From contig NZ_CP054916.1 of NCBI RefSeq assembly GCF_013364155.1, positions 1,425,001 through 1,489,000 of the forward strand: 64,000 nt of DNA. The letters run 5' to 3'. Origin of the DNA: Streptomyces sp. NA02950. GTDB taxonomy: Bacteria > Actinomycetota > Actinomycetes > Streptomycetales > Streptomycetaceae. Position numbers and translations under genes: made by a program. Under the pieces are notes generated by a model. That model had not been told where the DNA came from. It was given only the letters and a program-made list of their open reading frames with translations, and made no database searches. This document shows positions 27,614 through 38,500 of the stretch, piece after piece (position 1 is the first letter of the stretch; each line of letters begins with the position of its first letter).

Positions 27614-29076
27614 CTGATCTCTTCATCGGTGGCCAGTGGACCGAAGCGATCGACCAGCGCACCCGGGAGATCCGCTGCCCGGCCGACGGCACGCTGGTGG
27701 CGGTCGTCGACGAGGGCGGCGCCAAGGACGCGGCCGAGGCCGTGGCCGCCGCCCGGCAGGCGTTCGACCAGGGGCCGTGGCCCCGTACCCCGGCGGCCAC
27801 CCGCGGCGATCTGCTGCTGCGCGTGGCGGATCTGCTGGAGCGGGACCGGGCCGAGCTCGCCCGTGCCGAGTCCCTGGACACCGGCAAACGGCTGGCGGAG
27901 AGCGAACTCGACATCGACGATGTCGCGGCGTGCTTCCGCTACTACGGCAGACTGGTGCGCACCGAGGTGGACCGGGAGGTGGACACCGGTCTTGAGCACG
28001 CCGTCAGCCGGGTGGTCCATGAACCGGTCGGGGTGTGTGCGCTGATCACCCCGTGGAACTATCCGCTGTTGCAGACCTCGTGGAAGGTGGCGCCCGCGCT
28101 CGCCGCGGGCAATACCTTCGTCCTCAAACCCAGTGAGCTGACGCCGAGTACGGCCATTGCCCTGATGCGGCTGCTGGCGGAGGCGGGGCTGCCGGGCGGG
28201 GTCGCCAATCTGGTGCTGGGCCCGGGGGCCGAGGCCGGGGCGCCGCTGACCGACAACCCCGATGTGGACATGGTGTCCTTCACCGGGGGGCTGCGGACCG
28301 GGCGGCGGATCATGGCCGCGGCCTCGGGCACGGTGAAGCGGACCTCGCTGGAGCTGGGCGGCAAGAACCCCAATGTCGTCTTCGCCGACGCGGACTTCGA
28401 GACGGCCGTGGACTACGCGCTCACCGCGGTCTTCCTGCACTCCGGACAGGTGTGCTCGGCCGGTGCCCGGCTGCTGGTGGAGGACTCGCTGCACGACGCG
28501 TTCGTCGACGAGGTGGTGCGCCGCGCCCGCGGGATCCGGCTGGGCGGGCCGTTCGACGAACGGGCCCGGACCGGTCCGCTGATCTCGGCCGCGCACCGGT
28601 CCAAGGTCGAGGCGTACGTGGCGGCGGGGATCGCGGAGGGGGCGCGGCTGCGCTGCGGCGGGACCCGGCCGGACGACCCGGCCCTCCGGGACGGCTTCTA
28701 CTACCTGCCGACCGTGCTGGACGAGTGCCACAGCGGGATGTCGGTGCTGGCCGACGAGTCCTTCGGGCCGGTGCTCACGGTGGAACGTTTCGCCTCCGAG
28801 GACGAGGCGGTCCGGCTGGCCAACGACACCATCTACGGACTCGCGGGGGCGGTGTGGTCCGGTGACGAGGGGCGGGCCCAGCGGGTCGCGTCCCGGCTGC
28901 GGCTGGGCACCGTATGGATCAACGACTACCACCCCTATCTGCCGCAGGCGGAGTGGGGCGGGTTCAAACAGTCCGGGACCGGGCGGGAGCTGGGGCCCAG
29001 CGGCCTCGCGGAGTACCGCGAGGCCAAGCACATCTGGCGCAACACCCGTCCGCGTCCCCAGGGCTGGTTCGCCTGA
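27610..29076 (+). CDS. betB: Betaine aldehyde dehydrogenase-like NAD(P)-dependent aldehyde dehydrogenase
   Basis: A 488-residue ALDH-superfamily enzyme. Seen are the cofactor-binding region ITPWNYPLLQTSWKVAPALA, the catalytic Glu248 in SLELGGKNPNVVF, the nucleophile Cys282 in HSGQVCSAGARLL, and ADESFGPVLTVERF. It probably oxidises betaine aldehyde to glycine betaine. I chose GTG 27610 because GGAGG at 27598-27602 is 7 nt away and abuts the ATG at 27604. The start overlaps the monooxygenase stop by 4 bp. Choline oxidase alone can do both oxidation steps, so this enzyme may serve as a clean-up step or act on a related amino-aldehyde. Confidence 0.87.
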   Translation: MTDLFIGGQWTEAIDQRTREIRCPADGTLVAVVDEGGAKDAAEAVAAARQAFDQGPWPRTPAATRGDLLLRVADLLERDRAELARAESLDTGKRLAESELDIDDVAACFRYYGRLVRTEVDREVDTGLEHAVSRVVHEPVGVCALITPWNYPLLQTSWKVAPALAAGNTFVLKPSELTPSTAIALMRLLAEAGLPGGVANLVLGPGAEAGAPLTDNPDVDMVSFTGGLRTGRRIMAAASGTVKRTSLELGGKNPNVVFADADFETAVDYALTAVFLHSGQVCSAGARLLVEDSLHDAFVDEVVRRARGIRLGGPFDERARTGPLISAAHRSKVEAYVAAGIAEGARLRCGGTRPDDPALRDGFYYLPTVLDECHSGMSVLADESFGPVLTVERFASEDEAVRLANDTIYGLAGAVWSGDEGRAQRVASRLRLGTVWINDYHPYLPQAEWGGFKQSGTGRELGPSGLAEYREAKHIWRNTRPRPQGWFA

Positions 29077-29091
29077 ATTTGGAGTCCGCGC

Positions 29092-30636
29092 ATGCCCCCT
29101 TCCCAGGACGACGCCGAACTCGCGGAGTTCGGCTACCGCCCCGAACTGAAAAGAACGCTGGGCAACTTCCACACCTTCGCCGCCGGAATCAGCTACATCT
29201 CCATCCTCACCGGCACCTTCCAGCTCTTCTACTTCGGCTACGGCCAGGGCGGGCCCGCCTACTGGTGGTCCTGGCCGATGGTCTTCGCAGGACAGCTCAT
29301 GGTGGCGCTGTGCTTCGCCGAGCTGGCCGCCCGCTATCCGGTCGCGGGCTCGGTCTACAACTGGTCCAAACGGCTGGGCAACGCCCATGTGGGCTGGCTG
29401 GCCGGATGGATGATGCTGGTCGCCTCGATCGTCTCGCTGGCCGCGGTGGCCCTGGCCTACCAGCTGACGCTGCCGCAGATTTCCTCGTCGTTCCAGTTCA
29501 TCGGGGACGGCACCGGGCAGTACGACACGGCGACCAACGCGGTGCTGCTGGCCGCGGTGCTCATCCTCTTCACCACCGTGGTCAACGCCTTCGGGGTCAA
29601 GCTGATGGCCCGGATCAACACCGCGGGTGTTTTCCTCGAACTCATCGCCACCGTGGTGCTGATCGCCCTCTTCGCCGTCCATGTGGTGCGCGGGCCGGAG
29701 GTGGTCACCGAGACCGCGCACACCGGCTCCGGCCAGAACCTCGGCTATCTGGGCGCCTTCCTCACCGCCTCGCTCGCCTCCGCGTATGTGATGTACGGCT
29801 TCGACACCGCGGCCTCGCTCGGTGAGGAGTCCCTGGACCCCTCGCGCAACGCGCCCCGCGCGATCCTGCGCGCGCTCATCGCCTCCTTCGTCCTGGGAGG
29901 GCTGATCCTGCTGCTGGCGCTGATGAGCGTGGGCAGTCTGACCGGCGAAGGGCTGTCCACCGACGGACTCCAGTACATCGTGCTCGACGTACTGGGCCCG
30001 ACGGTCGGCAAGGCGATGCTGTGGTGTGTGCTGATCGCGGTGACCGTGTGCGCGCTGGCGGTGCACACCGCCGCCGTCCGGCTCGCGTTCGCCATGGCGC
30101 GGGACAACAATCTGCCCGCCGCCTCGCTGATGGCCCGGGTCAGTCCGCGGTTCAAGACCCCGGTGCTGCCCGCGGTGATCGTGGGTGTGCTCGCGCTGGC
30201 CGTCCTGGCCGTCAACATCCGGCAGCCGCAGATCTTCTCCGTGGTGACCAGCATCGGCATCATCATGATCTATCTCGCCTATCTGCTGGTCACCCTGCCG
30301 ATGCTGGTGGCGCGGCTGCGCGGCCGGTGGACCCCGGCGGGCGAGGGGCGGTTCTCCCTCGGCCGGTTCGGACTGCCGGTCAATCTGATCGCGGTGCTGT
30401 GGGGCGCGGGCATGATGATCAACCTCGCCTGGCCGCGGGACGCGGTCTACAACCCGGCGCCCCCGCACCACTGGTATCTGCGCTGGGGCGCGTTCCTCTT
30501 CGTGGGGACCGTCGCGCTCGGCGGCTTCGCCTACTACTGGTTCGTCCAGCGCCAACGCACCGGTGTACTGGCCGAGCACGCGGCCGCCGGCGACCCCGAG
30601 CCGTCCGGCACCCCGGTCCCCGCCGTCAGCGACTAG
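29092..30636 (+). CDS. APC-superfamily permease, probable choline/amine uptake
   Basis: A 514-residue cytoplasmic membrane transporter with about 12 hydrophobic helices. The N-terminus (ELKRTLGNFHTFAAGISYIS) and the first helices with FAELAARYPVAGSVYNWSKR resemble the amino-acid/choline (ACT) branch of the APC superfamily. A conserved-type segment MYGFDTAASLGEESLDPSRN lies near helix 6-7. It lies 15 bp after the aldehyde dehydrogenase and 23 bp before choline oxidase. Import of choline, betaine or a related amine is therefore the natural reading, but the substrate is inferred from context only. Confidence 0.85.
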   Translation: MPPSQDDAELAEFGYRPELKRTLGNFHTFAAGISYISILTGTFQLFYFGYGQGGPAYWWSWPMVFAGQLMVALCFAELAARYPVAGSVYNWSKRLGNAHVGWLAGWMMLVASIVSLAAVALAYQLTLPQISSSFQFIGDGTGQYDTATNAVLLAAVLILFTTVVNAFGVKLMARINTAGVFLELIATVVLIALFAVHVVRGPEVVTETAHTGSGQNLGYLGAFLTASLASAYVMYGFDTAASLGEESLDPSRNAPRAILRALIASFVLGGLILLLALMSVGSLTGEGLSTDGLQYIVLDVLGPTVGKAMLWCVLIAVTVCALAVHTAAVRLAFAMARDNNLPAASLMARVSPRFKTPVLPAVIVGVLALAVLAVNIRQPQIFSVVTSIGIIMIYLAYLLVTLPMLVARLRGRWTPAGEGRFSLGRFGLPVNLIAVLWGAGMMINLAWPRDAVYNPAPPHHWYLRWGAFLFVGTVALGGFAYYWFVQRQRTGVLAEHAAAGDPEPSGTPVPAVSD

Positions 30637-30659
30637 CAGGAACTGAAGGAGGAGAAGAC

Positions 30660-32207
30660 ATGGACGAGTTCGACTATGTGGTGGTCGGCGGCGGTACGGC
30701 CGGCAATGTGGTCGCGGCGCGGCTGAGCGAGGACCCTTCGGTCACGGTGTGCGTCCTGGAGGCGGGCCCCTCCGACGTCGGCGACGACAACGTACTGCGG
30801 CTGGACCGCTGGATGGGGCTGCTGGAGTCCGGCTACGACTGGGACTACCCGGTGGAGCCGCAGGAGTCCGGCAACAGCTTTATGCGGCACGCCCGCGCCA
30901 AGGTGCTCGGCGGCTGTTCCTCGCACAACTCCTGCATCGCCTTCTGGGCCCCGGCGGAGGACCTGGACGAGTGGGCGGCGGGCGGCTGTACGGGCTGGCA
31001 GTCCGACGAAACCTTTCCGCTGTACCGCCGTCTGGAGACCAACGACGCGCCCGGCGACCACCACGGGCGCGGCGGCCCGGTCACCATCCGCACCGTGCCG
31101 CCGAAGGATCCGTGCGGGGCCGCGCTGCTGGAGGCGTGTGCGGAGGCGGGCATCCCCACCACCCCGTTCAACACCGGCACCACGGTGGTCCGCGGCGCCC
31201 ACTGGTTCCAGATCAACTCCGATGAGAACAACACCCGTCAGTCGTCCTCGGTCGCCTATCTCCATCCCCTGATGGGAAAGCGGCCCAATCTGGAGATACG
31301 CACCGGGGTGCAGGCGAAACGGCTGGTGCTGGAGGGCGACCGGCGCTGTCGCGGGGTCGACTACCTCTCCCCCGATCTGATCCACACCCTCCGGGTGCGG
31401 GCACGGCGGGAGGTGATCGTCTCCTGCGGTGCGATCGACTCCCCGAAGCTGCTGATGCTCTCCGGGATCGGCCCGGCGGACCATCTGCGCGAGACCGGCG
31501 TCGAGGTGGCCGTGGACGCGCCGGGCGTCGGTGAGAACCTCCAGGACCACCCGGAGGGCGTGATCATGTGGGAGGCGAAGCAGCCCATGGTCACCAGCTC
31601 CACGCAGTGGTGGGAGATCGGTATCTTCGCGGGCACCGAACCGGGCCTGGACCGCCCGGACCTGATGTTCCACTACGGCTCGGTGCCGTTCGACATGAAC
31701 ACCTACCGGCGCGGCTATCCGACCTCCGAGAACGCCTTCTGCCTCACCCCCAATGTGACGCGTGCCCGCTCCACCGGCACGGTCCGGCTGCGCACCCGCG
31801 ACTTCCGCGACAAACCCCGGGTGGATCCGCGCTACTTCACCCATGAGCACGACATCCGGGTGATGACGTACGGGCTGCGGCTGGCGCGGGAGATCGCGGC
31901 CCGGCCGGCACTGGCCGAGTGGGCGGGCGCCGAACTCGCCCCGGGCCCCGATGTGCACACCGACGAGGAGCTGTTCGGCTACATCCGTGACACCCACAAC
32001 ACCGTCTACCACCCGGCGTGCACGGTGAAGATGGGAGCGCGGGACGACCCGTCGGCGCCGCTCGATCCCCAGCTGCGGGTGAAGGGGGTGACCGGACTGC
32101 GGGTGTGCGACGGCTCGGTGATGCCTCATCTGGTCGCCGTCAACCCGTGCATCACCACGATGATGATCGGTGAGAAGTGTGCCGACATGATCAAGCAGGG
32201 AAGCTAG
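30660..32207 (+). CDS. codA: Choline oxidase (GMC oxidoreductase)
   Basis: A 515-residue GMC flavoenzyme. The N-terminus FDYVVVGGGTAGNVVAARLS binds FAD. KVLGGCSSHNSCIAFWAP contains His89, aligned with the histidine covalently joined to FAD in choline oxidase. GAIDSPKLLMLSGIGP is GMC signature 2. The catalytic pair is His451 (NTVYHPACTVKMG) and Asn495 (VNPCITTMMIGEK). Segments such as ESGYDWDYPVEPQESGNSFM and HYGSVPFDMNTYRRGYP match Arthrobacter globiformis choline oxidase much better than E. coli BetA. It makes glycine betaine via the aldehyde and releases hydrogen peroxide. ATG 30660 follows GGAGGAGAAGAC. It is the last gene of the operon. Confidence 0.92.
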   Translation: MDEFDYVVVGGGTAGNVVAARLSEDPSVTVCVLEAGPSDVGDDNVLRLDRWMGLLESGYDWDYPVEPQESGNSFMRHARAKVLGGCSSHNSCIAFWAPAEDLDEWAAGGCTGWQSDETFPLYRRLETNDAPGDHHGRGGPVTIRTVPPKDPCGAALLEACAEAGIPTTPFNTGTTVVRGAHWFQINSDENNTRQSSSVAYLHPLMGKRPNLEIRTGVQAKRLVLEGDRRCRGVDYLSPDLIHTLRVRARREVIVSCGAIDSPKLLMLSGIGPADHLRETGVEVAVDAPGVGENLQDHPEGVIMWEAKQPMVTSSTQWWEIGIFAGTEPGLDRPDLMFHYGSVPFDMNTYRRGYPTSENAFCLTPNVTRARSTGTVRLRTRDFRDKPRVDPRYFTHEHDIRVMTYGLRLAREIAARPALAEWAGAELAPGPDVHTDEELFGYIRDTHNTVYHPACTVKMGARDDPSAPLDPQLRVKGVTGLRVCDGSVMPHLVAVNPCITTMMIGEKCADMIKQGS

Positions 32208-32246
32208 GGCCCAGGCTTCAACGGGCCCTCGTGGGCGACTCCTTAC

Positions 32247-32273
32247 CCCCCTTCCGGACGGTCCGGAAGGGGG
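32247..32273 (+). terminator. Terminator of choline/betaine operon
   Basis: CCCCCTTCCGGAC (32247-32259) and GTCCGGAAGGGGG (32261-32273) are a perfect inverted repeat about a single G, giving an 11-bp stem with a 5-nt loop 40 bp past codA. The remaining 32274-32548 has no convincing gene and presumably holds the promoter of the giant gene. Confidence 0.85.
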
Positions 32274-32548
32274 CGCCCGTGATGTCCGACTCGTCCGTTC
32301 GGGTGACCCGCTGTCCGGAGCGTTGCCTTCCTTATCACCGGAATGGGTTACTGAATCCGTCCGATTCCGGTGGGCCGCCCATCCTTTCCGGAGGAGTGGA
32401 GGCGCCTGCCCGAATACGGAAGCATCCGTGCGATGCCTCCGCGCCCCGCGCTCCTCCGAAACAGGACGTGCAGGGACCGGCCAAGGCGGTGTGCGCGTGC
32501 GGGCGCCGCTTCGGCGCGGCGGGCCCCGCGAGCTGGTCTGGAGCCGTC

Positions 32549-35500
32549 ATGCTGACGCCGTATCGCCCGTGCGGGCTGGTCATCGTCACCGACCGTGGCG
32601 GGGATTGCCTCGCCGTCGTCGACCCCGATTCCCACAGGCTCGTCCGCACCCTCCGCACCCCGATCCCGCTCGTGGCGCGGTCGGCCGCCCCCGACCGGCT
32701 GGTGGTCTGCACCGCGGCCGATGTCACCGGGGTACCCGCGACACTGGACACCGCCGCCCTGTTCGGCTCCCTCCCCCGTCCCCGCCCGGGCGCCGGACCG
32801 CTGCTCGCCCCCGCGCGGTTCGGGGCGGCCGACGATCCGCCCGGCATCCTCCTCGAGGCGATGTCCGGTGTCTTCCCCGACCAGGGCCCGTACAGCGGCG
32901 GAACGCTGGTGACCATCATCGGACACCACTTCACCCTCGCCACCGACGTGTCCTTCGGCCCCCATCCCGCGGCCAGCTTCTCCGTCCTGGACGACCAGAC
33001 GATCGTGGCGGTGAGCCCCTGGGGCACCGGAGCGGTGCCGGTCACGGTGACCACCCCCGGTGGTACCGCCCCCATCGGCACCTTCTACTACATCCCCTGG
33101 CCCCGTCTGAAGACCGTGGTGCCCGATGCCGGACCGATCGGCGGCGGCAATGTCGTCGAGCTGACCGGCATCAATCTGAGCACCGCGCAGCTGGTGTACT
33201 TCGGTGACTCCTTCGCGTTCCCCACCGCAGTCTCCGATCAGCAGCTGCTGGTGACCGCTCCGCCCGCGACCGCGGCGGGCACCGTCCCGGTCTACGTCGC
33301 CACCGCCGGCGGGGTGAGCAACCGGCTGGCCTACACCTACGAGCCGGTCCCCAGCGTCACCGACGTCACCCCGTCCACCGGGCCGATCGCGGGCGGCAGC
33401 ATCATCGTGCTCACCGGCACCGGGCTCTCCCGCGTCACGGGCGTCAGCATCGGCGGTGTCCCCGCGGTGTCCTTCCGCGCCTCCTCCGACACCCTGGTCG
33501 TGGTGGTGACACCGCCGGGGACGCCGGGCTCCGCCGACATCACCGTGACCACTCCCGGCGGCACCGTGACCCTGCCCGGCGCATTCGGCTACCTGGCGCC
33601 GACGGAGACGGCTGTCAGCTCCGCGCCCGACCCCTCCGTCGTCGGCGAACCGGTGACGTTCACCGCGACGGTCACGGGTGTCCCGCCCACCACGGGCACC
33701 CCGACCGGCACCGTCACCTTGGCCTTCGGCGACGGCACGGATCCCGTCACGGTGGCGCTGACCGACGGCACGGCCACGGTCGGCCACGCCTACACCGCAC
33801 CGTCCCAGGCCCCCTACGCCATCACCGCCACCTACAACGGCGAGGTGCTGTTCTTCCCGTCCACCGGCACGGACACCCAGGTGGTGACGGCGGCCTCGAC
33901 CACCACCGCACTGACCGGTGCCCCCGACCCGTCCCAGACCGGACAGCCGGTCACCTTCGTCGCGCGGGTGGCTCCGGTGGCACCGGGCGCCGGAACCCCG
34001 ACCGGCACGGTGACCCTCGACTTCGGCGACGGCGCCCCGACCGCCACCCTGCCGCTGTCGGGCGGCGCCGCGACGGTGGACCACGCCTACGCCGACACCG
34101 GCGGCAGCCCGTACACGGTCACCGCCGACTACAGCGGCGACGCCAACTTCAACCCCTCGGCGGGCTCCGACACCCAGACCGTCGGGCAGGCGTCCACCAG
34201 TGTCGCGGTCGGCATCTCGCCCCTCCCTTCGGTGGCCGGACAGCCGGTGACCGTGACCGCCACCGTCACCGCCGTGGCACCCGGGGCGGGAACCCCGACC
34301 GGCAGCGTCACCTTCGACTTCGGCGACGGCTCACCGCCCGCCGTCGTCACCCTGACCGGCGGCACCGCCGAGACCACCCACACCTTCACCGGCACCGCTG
34401 GCAGCCCGTACACCATCACCGCCAGCTACAGCGGTGACCCCGACTTCTCCGCCGCCGCGGGGACGTCCGCCGCGACGGTGGGACCGTCCTCCACGACAAC
34501 AACCGTGAGCTCCGGCCCCGATCCGTCGGTGGCGGGCGAGCCGGTGACCATCACCGCGACGATCGCCGCCGTCCCGCCCGGGGCGGGTGTCCCCACCGGC
34601 ACCGTCACCTTCGACTTCGACGACGGGACGGCGCCCGTCACCGTACCGCTGTCGGGCGGCAGCGCGGAGACCACCCACACCTATTCCGGCACCAGTGGCA
34701 GTCCGTTCTCCCTCACGGCCACGTACAACGGCGACACCGACTTCACCGGGTCCCTCGGCAACGACTCCCACACCGTGCAGCTCTCCGGCACCGTCACCAC
34801 CCTGACCTCCACCCCCGACCCCTCCGCCGTGGGTGAACCGGTGGACTTCACCGCGACCGTCGCGGCCCTGCCGCCCGGGGCGGGCATCCCCACCGGCACC
34901 GTCACCTTCGACTTCGGCGACGGCACCCCGATCGTCACCGTTGTCGTGGGGGGTGTCGCCGAGGCCACGCACTCCTTCTCCGCCGCCGCCGGGACCCCCT
35001 ACACCGTCACGGCCACCTACAACGGAGACGCCGACTTCGCCACCTCCGCGGGCACCGACCTCCAGACGGTCCAGACCGCCGACACCACCACCGCCGTCAC
35101 CTCGACCCCCGATCCCTCCGCGGTGGGGGAGGCGACGACGTTCGTGGCAGAGATCACCCCCGTGGCCCCGGCGGCCGGTTCACCCACGGGAGAGGTGACC
35201 TTCGAGTTCAGCGACGGCGCCGCGCCGGTCACCGTGCCCGTCACCGGCGGCGTCGCCACGGTCACCCGCCCCAACCCGGACGTGACGGACAGCCCGTACA
35301 CGGCCGACGTCACCTACGGCGGCGACAACAACTTCAACCCCTCCGCGGGCTCGGACACCCATGTGGTGACCCAAGGGGTGTCGAAGACGGTGGTGACCAC
35401 CGCGCCCAACCCCTCGGTGACCGGCCAGGTGGTCACCCTCAGCGCGACCGTGGCAGCCGGCCCGCCCGCCTCGGGCACCCCGACCGGCACCGTCACCTTC

Positions 35501-38500
35501 GACTACGGCGACGGGACGGCGACCGTCACCGTGCCGCTGTCGGGCGGCGGCGCCGAGGTGAGCCACGCCTACGCCAACGCCTCGCAGACCCCGTACCAGG
35601 TCACCGTCACCTACGACGGTGACGTCAACTTCGTGCCGTCCACCGGCACCGCGCTCCACAGCGTCGATCCGGCCGCGACCACCACCACGGTCACCGCCGC
35701 CCCCGACCCCTCCGTGACCGGTGAGGCGGTCACCGTCACGGTGACCCCCGACGGGCCCGGGGCCGGGATCCCCACGGGCCAGGTCACCCTCGACTTCGGC
35801 GACGGCACCCCGATCCTCACGGCCGAGCTCGTGAACGGCACGGTGACGGTCCACCACGCCTACACCAGCGCGAGCGGCAGCCCGTACACCGTCACGGGTG
35901 CCTACGCCGGGGACGAAGACTTCGCCCCGTCCGAGGACACCATCTCCCATATCGTCGACCCGGCAGACACCACCACCACGGTGACCTCGTCGGCGGACCC
36001 CGCGGCGGTGGGCCAGACCGTGACGCTGATCGCGCGGGTGACTCCGGTGCCGCCGGGCGCCGGTGCGCCCACCGGGACGGTGGTCTTCGACTTCGGCGAC
36101 GGCTCGTCCCCCGTCACCGTGCCGGTCTCGGGCGGTATCGCCACGACGACGCACTCCTACGGCAGCACCGCCGGCAGCCCCTACACCGTCACCGCGTCCT
36201 ACAGCGGGGACGAGGACTTCGACACGTCCACCGGGACCGCCGCCCAGCGGGTGGAAGCGGACGTGTCCAGCACCTCGACAACGGTGACCTCCTCCCCGGA
36301 CCCGTCCGTCGTCGGCCAGACGGTCACCTTCACCGCGACCGTGGCGGTCCTGCCGCCCGCCTCGGGCACCGCGACCGGCACGGTGACCTTCGAGTTCGGC
36401 GACGGCACCGCACCGGTGACCAGCCCGGTCAGCGGCGCCGGCACCGCGACGGCCACCCATGTCTACACCGCGGCCGTGGGAAGCCCCTACACGGTCACCG
36501 CCGTGTACGGCGGTGACGCCGACTTCGCCGGGTCGGCCGGGGTCGACTCCCAGACGGTGAACCTGGCGGCCACCACCACAACGCTGACCTCCGCCCCGGA
36601 TCCGTCGGTGACCGGCGAACCGGTCACCTTCACCGCGGCCGTGGCACCGGTGACGGTGGGCGCCGGGACTCCGACCGGGACCGTCACCTTCGACTTCGGC
36701 GACGGTTCGGACCCCATCCTGGCGCCGGTGGCCGACGGGACCGCGACCGCCGTCCATCCGTACGCCGGTCCGTCCGGCAGCCCGTACACCATCACCGCCA
36801 CCTACAACGGCGACGCGAGCTTCAGCGCCTCCACGGACACCGAGACCCAGACGGTGAACCAGGCGGCCACCTCCACCGCCCTCTTCTCCTCGCCCGACCC
36901 GACCGTGGTCGGCGAGCCGGTGACGGTCACCGCGGCCGTCATGCCGGTGGCCCCGGGGGCGGGGACCCCGTCCGGCACGGTCACCTTCGACCTCGGCGAC
37001 GGGACGGCGACCGTCACCGTCAACACCGTGGGCGGTCTGGCGACGGTCACCCACCCGTACGCCACCGCCTCCGGCAGCCCGTACACCATCACCGCCACCT
37101 ACAACGGCGACACCGGCTTCGCAGCCTCCACCACCACCGACACCCACACCGTGCACCCGGCCTCGACCGCCACCACGGTGACCGTCGGTCAGGGCCCCAC
37201 GGTGGTGGGCGAGCCGGTGACCGTCACCGCGACGGTCGCCACCGTGCCGCCGGGCGCCGGGACCCCGACCGGCACGGTCACCATCAACTTCGGTGACGCC
37301 ACGGCACCCGTCACGGCTCCCCTGGTCGGCGGGGCCGTCACCCTCACCCACGCCTACACCACCGCCCTCGGCAGCCCGTACACCATCACCGCCACCTACA
37401 ACGGCACCGCCGACTTCGGCGCCTCGGTGGCAACGGCCACCCATACGGTGACCCAGGACGCCACCACCACCTCGGTGACCGCCGCGCCCCATCCCTCCGT
37501 GGTGGGCCAACCGGTCGGCTACACCGCGACGGTGGCCCCGGTGGGGCCGGGCGGCGGCTCGCCGACGGGGACGGTCACCTTCGACTTCGGCGACGGCACA
37601 ACGGCCGCCGTCCCCGTCGTCGCCGGGGTGGCCACCGCCGACCACATCTTCACCGCCACCTCCGGCAGCCCGTACACCGTGGCCGTCACCTACAGCGGCG
37701 ACATCGACTACACGGGCTCCAGCGACACCTTCACCCAGACCGTCGGCCAGGCCATGTCCACCACGGCGGTGGCCCTGTCTCCCGTGCCGTCGGTGGCCGG
37801 GCAACAAGTGACCGTGACCGCGGACGTGTCGGTGGCCGCGCCGGGGGCCGGAACACCGACCGGCACCGTCACCTTCGACTTCGGCGACGGCAGCGCACCC
37901 GTCACCGCACCGCTCACCGCCGGACTGGCGGCGGTCACCCACACCTGGACCAGTTCCTCCGGAAGTCCCTACGCCGTCACGGCCGACTACAGCGGGGACG
38001 CCGACGTCGCGCCCTCCACCGGCTCCGCCGTCCAGAGCGTGGCCCCGGCGACGACCACCACCGCCGTGGACACCTCGCCCGACCCCTCGGTGTCGGGTGA
38101 GCCGGTGGCCGTCACCGCGACGGTCGGGGTGGTGGCACCCGGGGCCGGGACCCCCACCGGCACCGTCACCTTCGACTTCGGCGACGGCACCCCGGAGGTC
38201 ACCGCGGTGGTGGCGGACGGCAGCGCCACCGTCAGCCACGCCTGGGTGGACACGGTCGGCAGCCCGTACACCGTCACCGCCACCTACAACGGCGACGCCG
38301 ACTTCACCACCTCCAGCGGCACCGACACCCAGACCGTCGCACCGGCCACGACCAGCACCTCCGTGATCACCCTGCCGAATCCTTCGGTGACGGGCCAGCC
38401 GGTGACGTTCATCGCGCGGGTGGCACCGGACGCCCCGGGCGAGGGAACCCCGACCGGGACGGTGACCTTCGACTTCGGCGACGGCAGCGCACCGGACGCC

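Noticed and set aside
27271..30579. A 1102-codon minus-strand frame across gbcA, betB and the APC gene
   Set aside because: It spans three real genes on the opposite strand and has no recognisable domain. It is a typical high-GC shadow frame.
30660..32207. Naming this gene betA (choline dehydrogenase)
   Set aside because: The motifs around the covalent-FAD histidine and several long segments match choline oxidase better than membrane-associated BetA.
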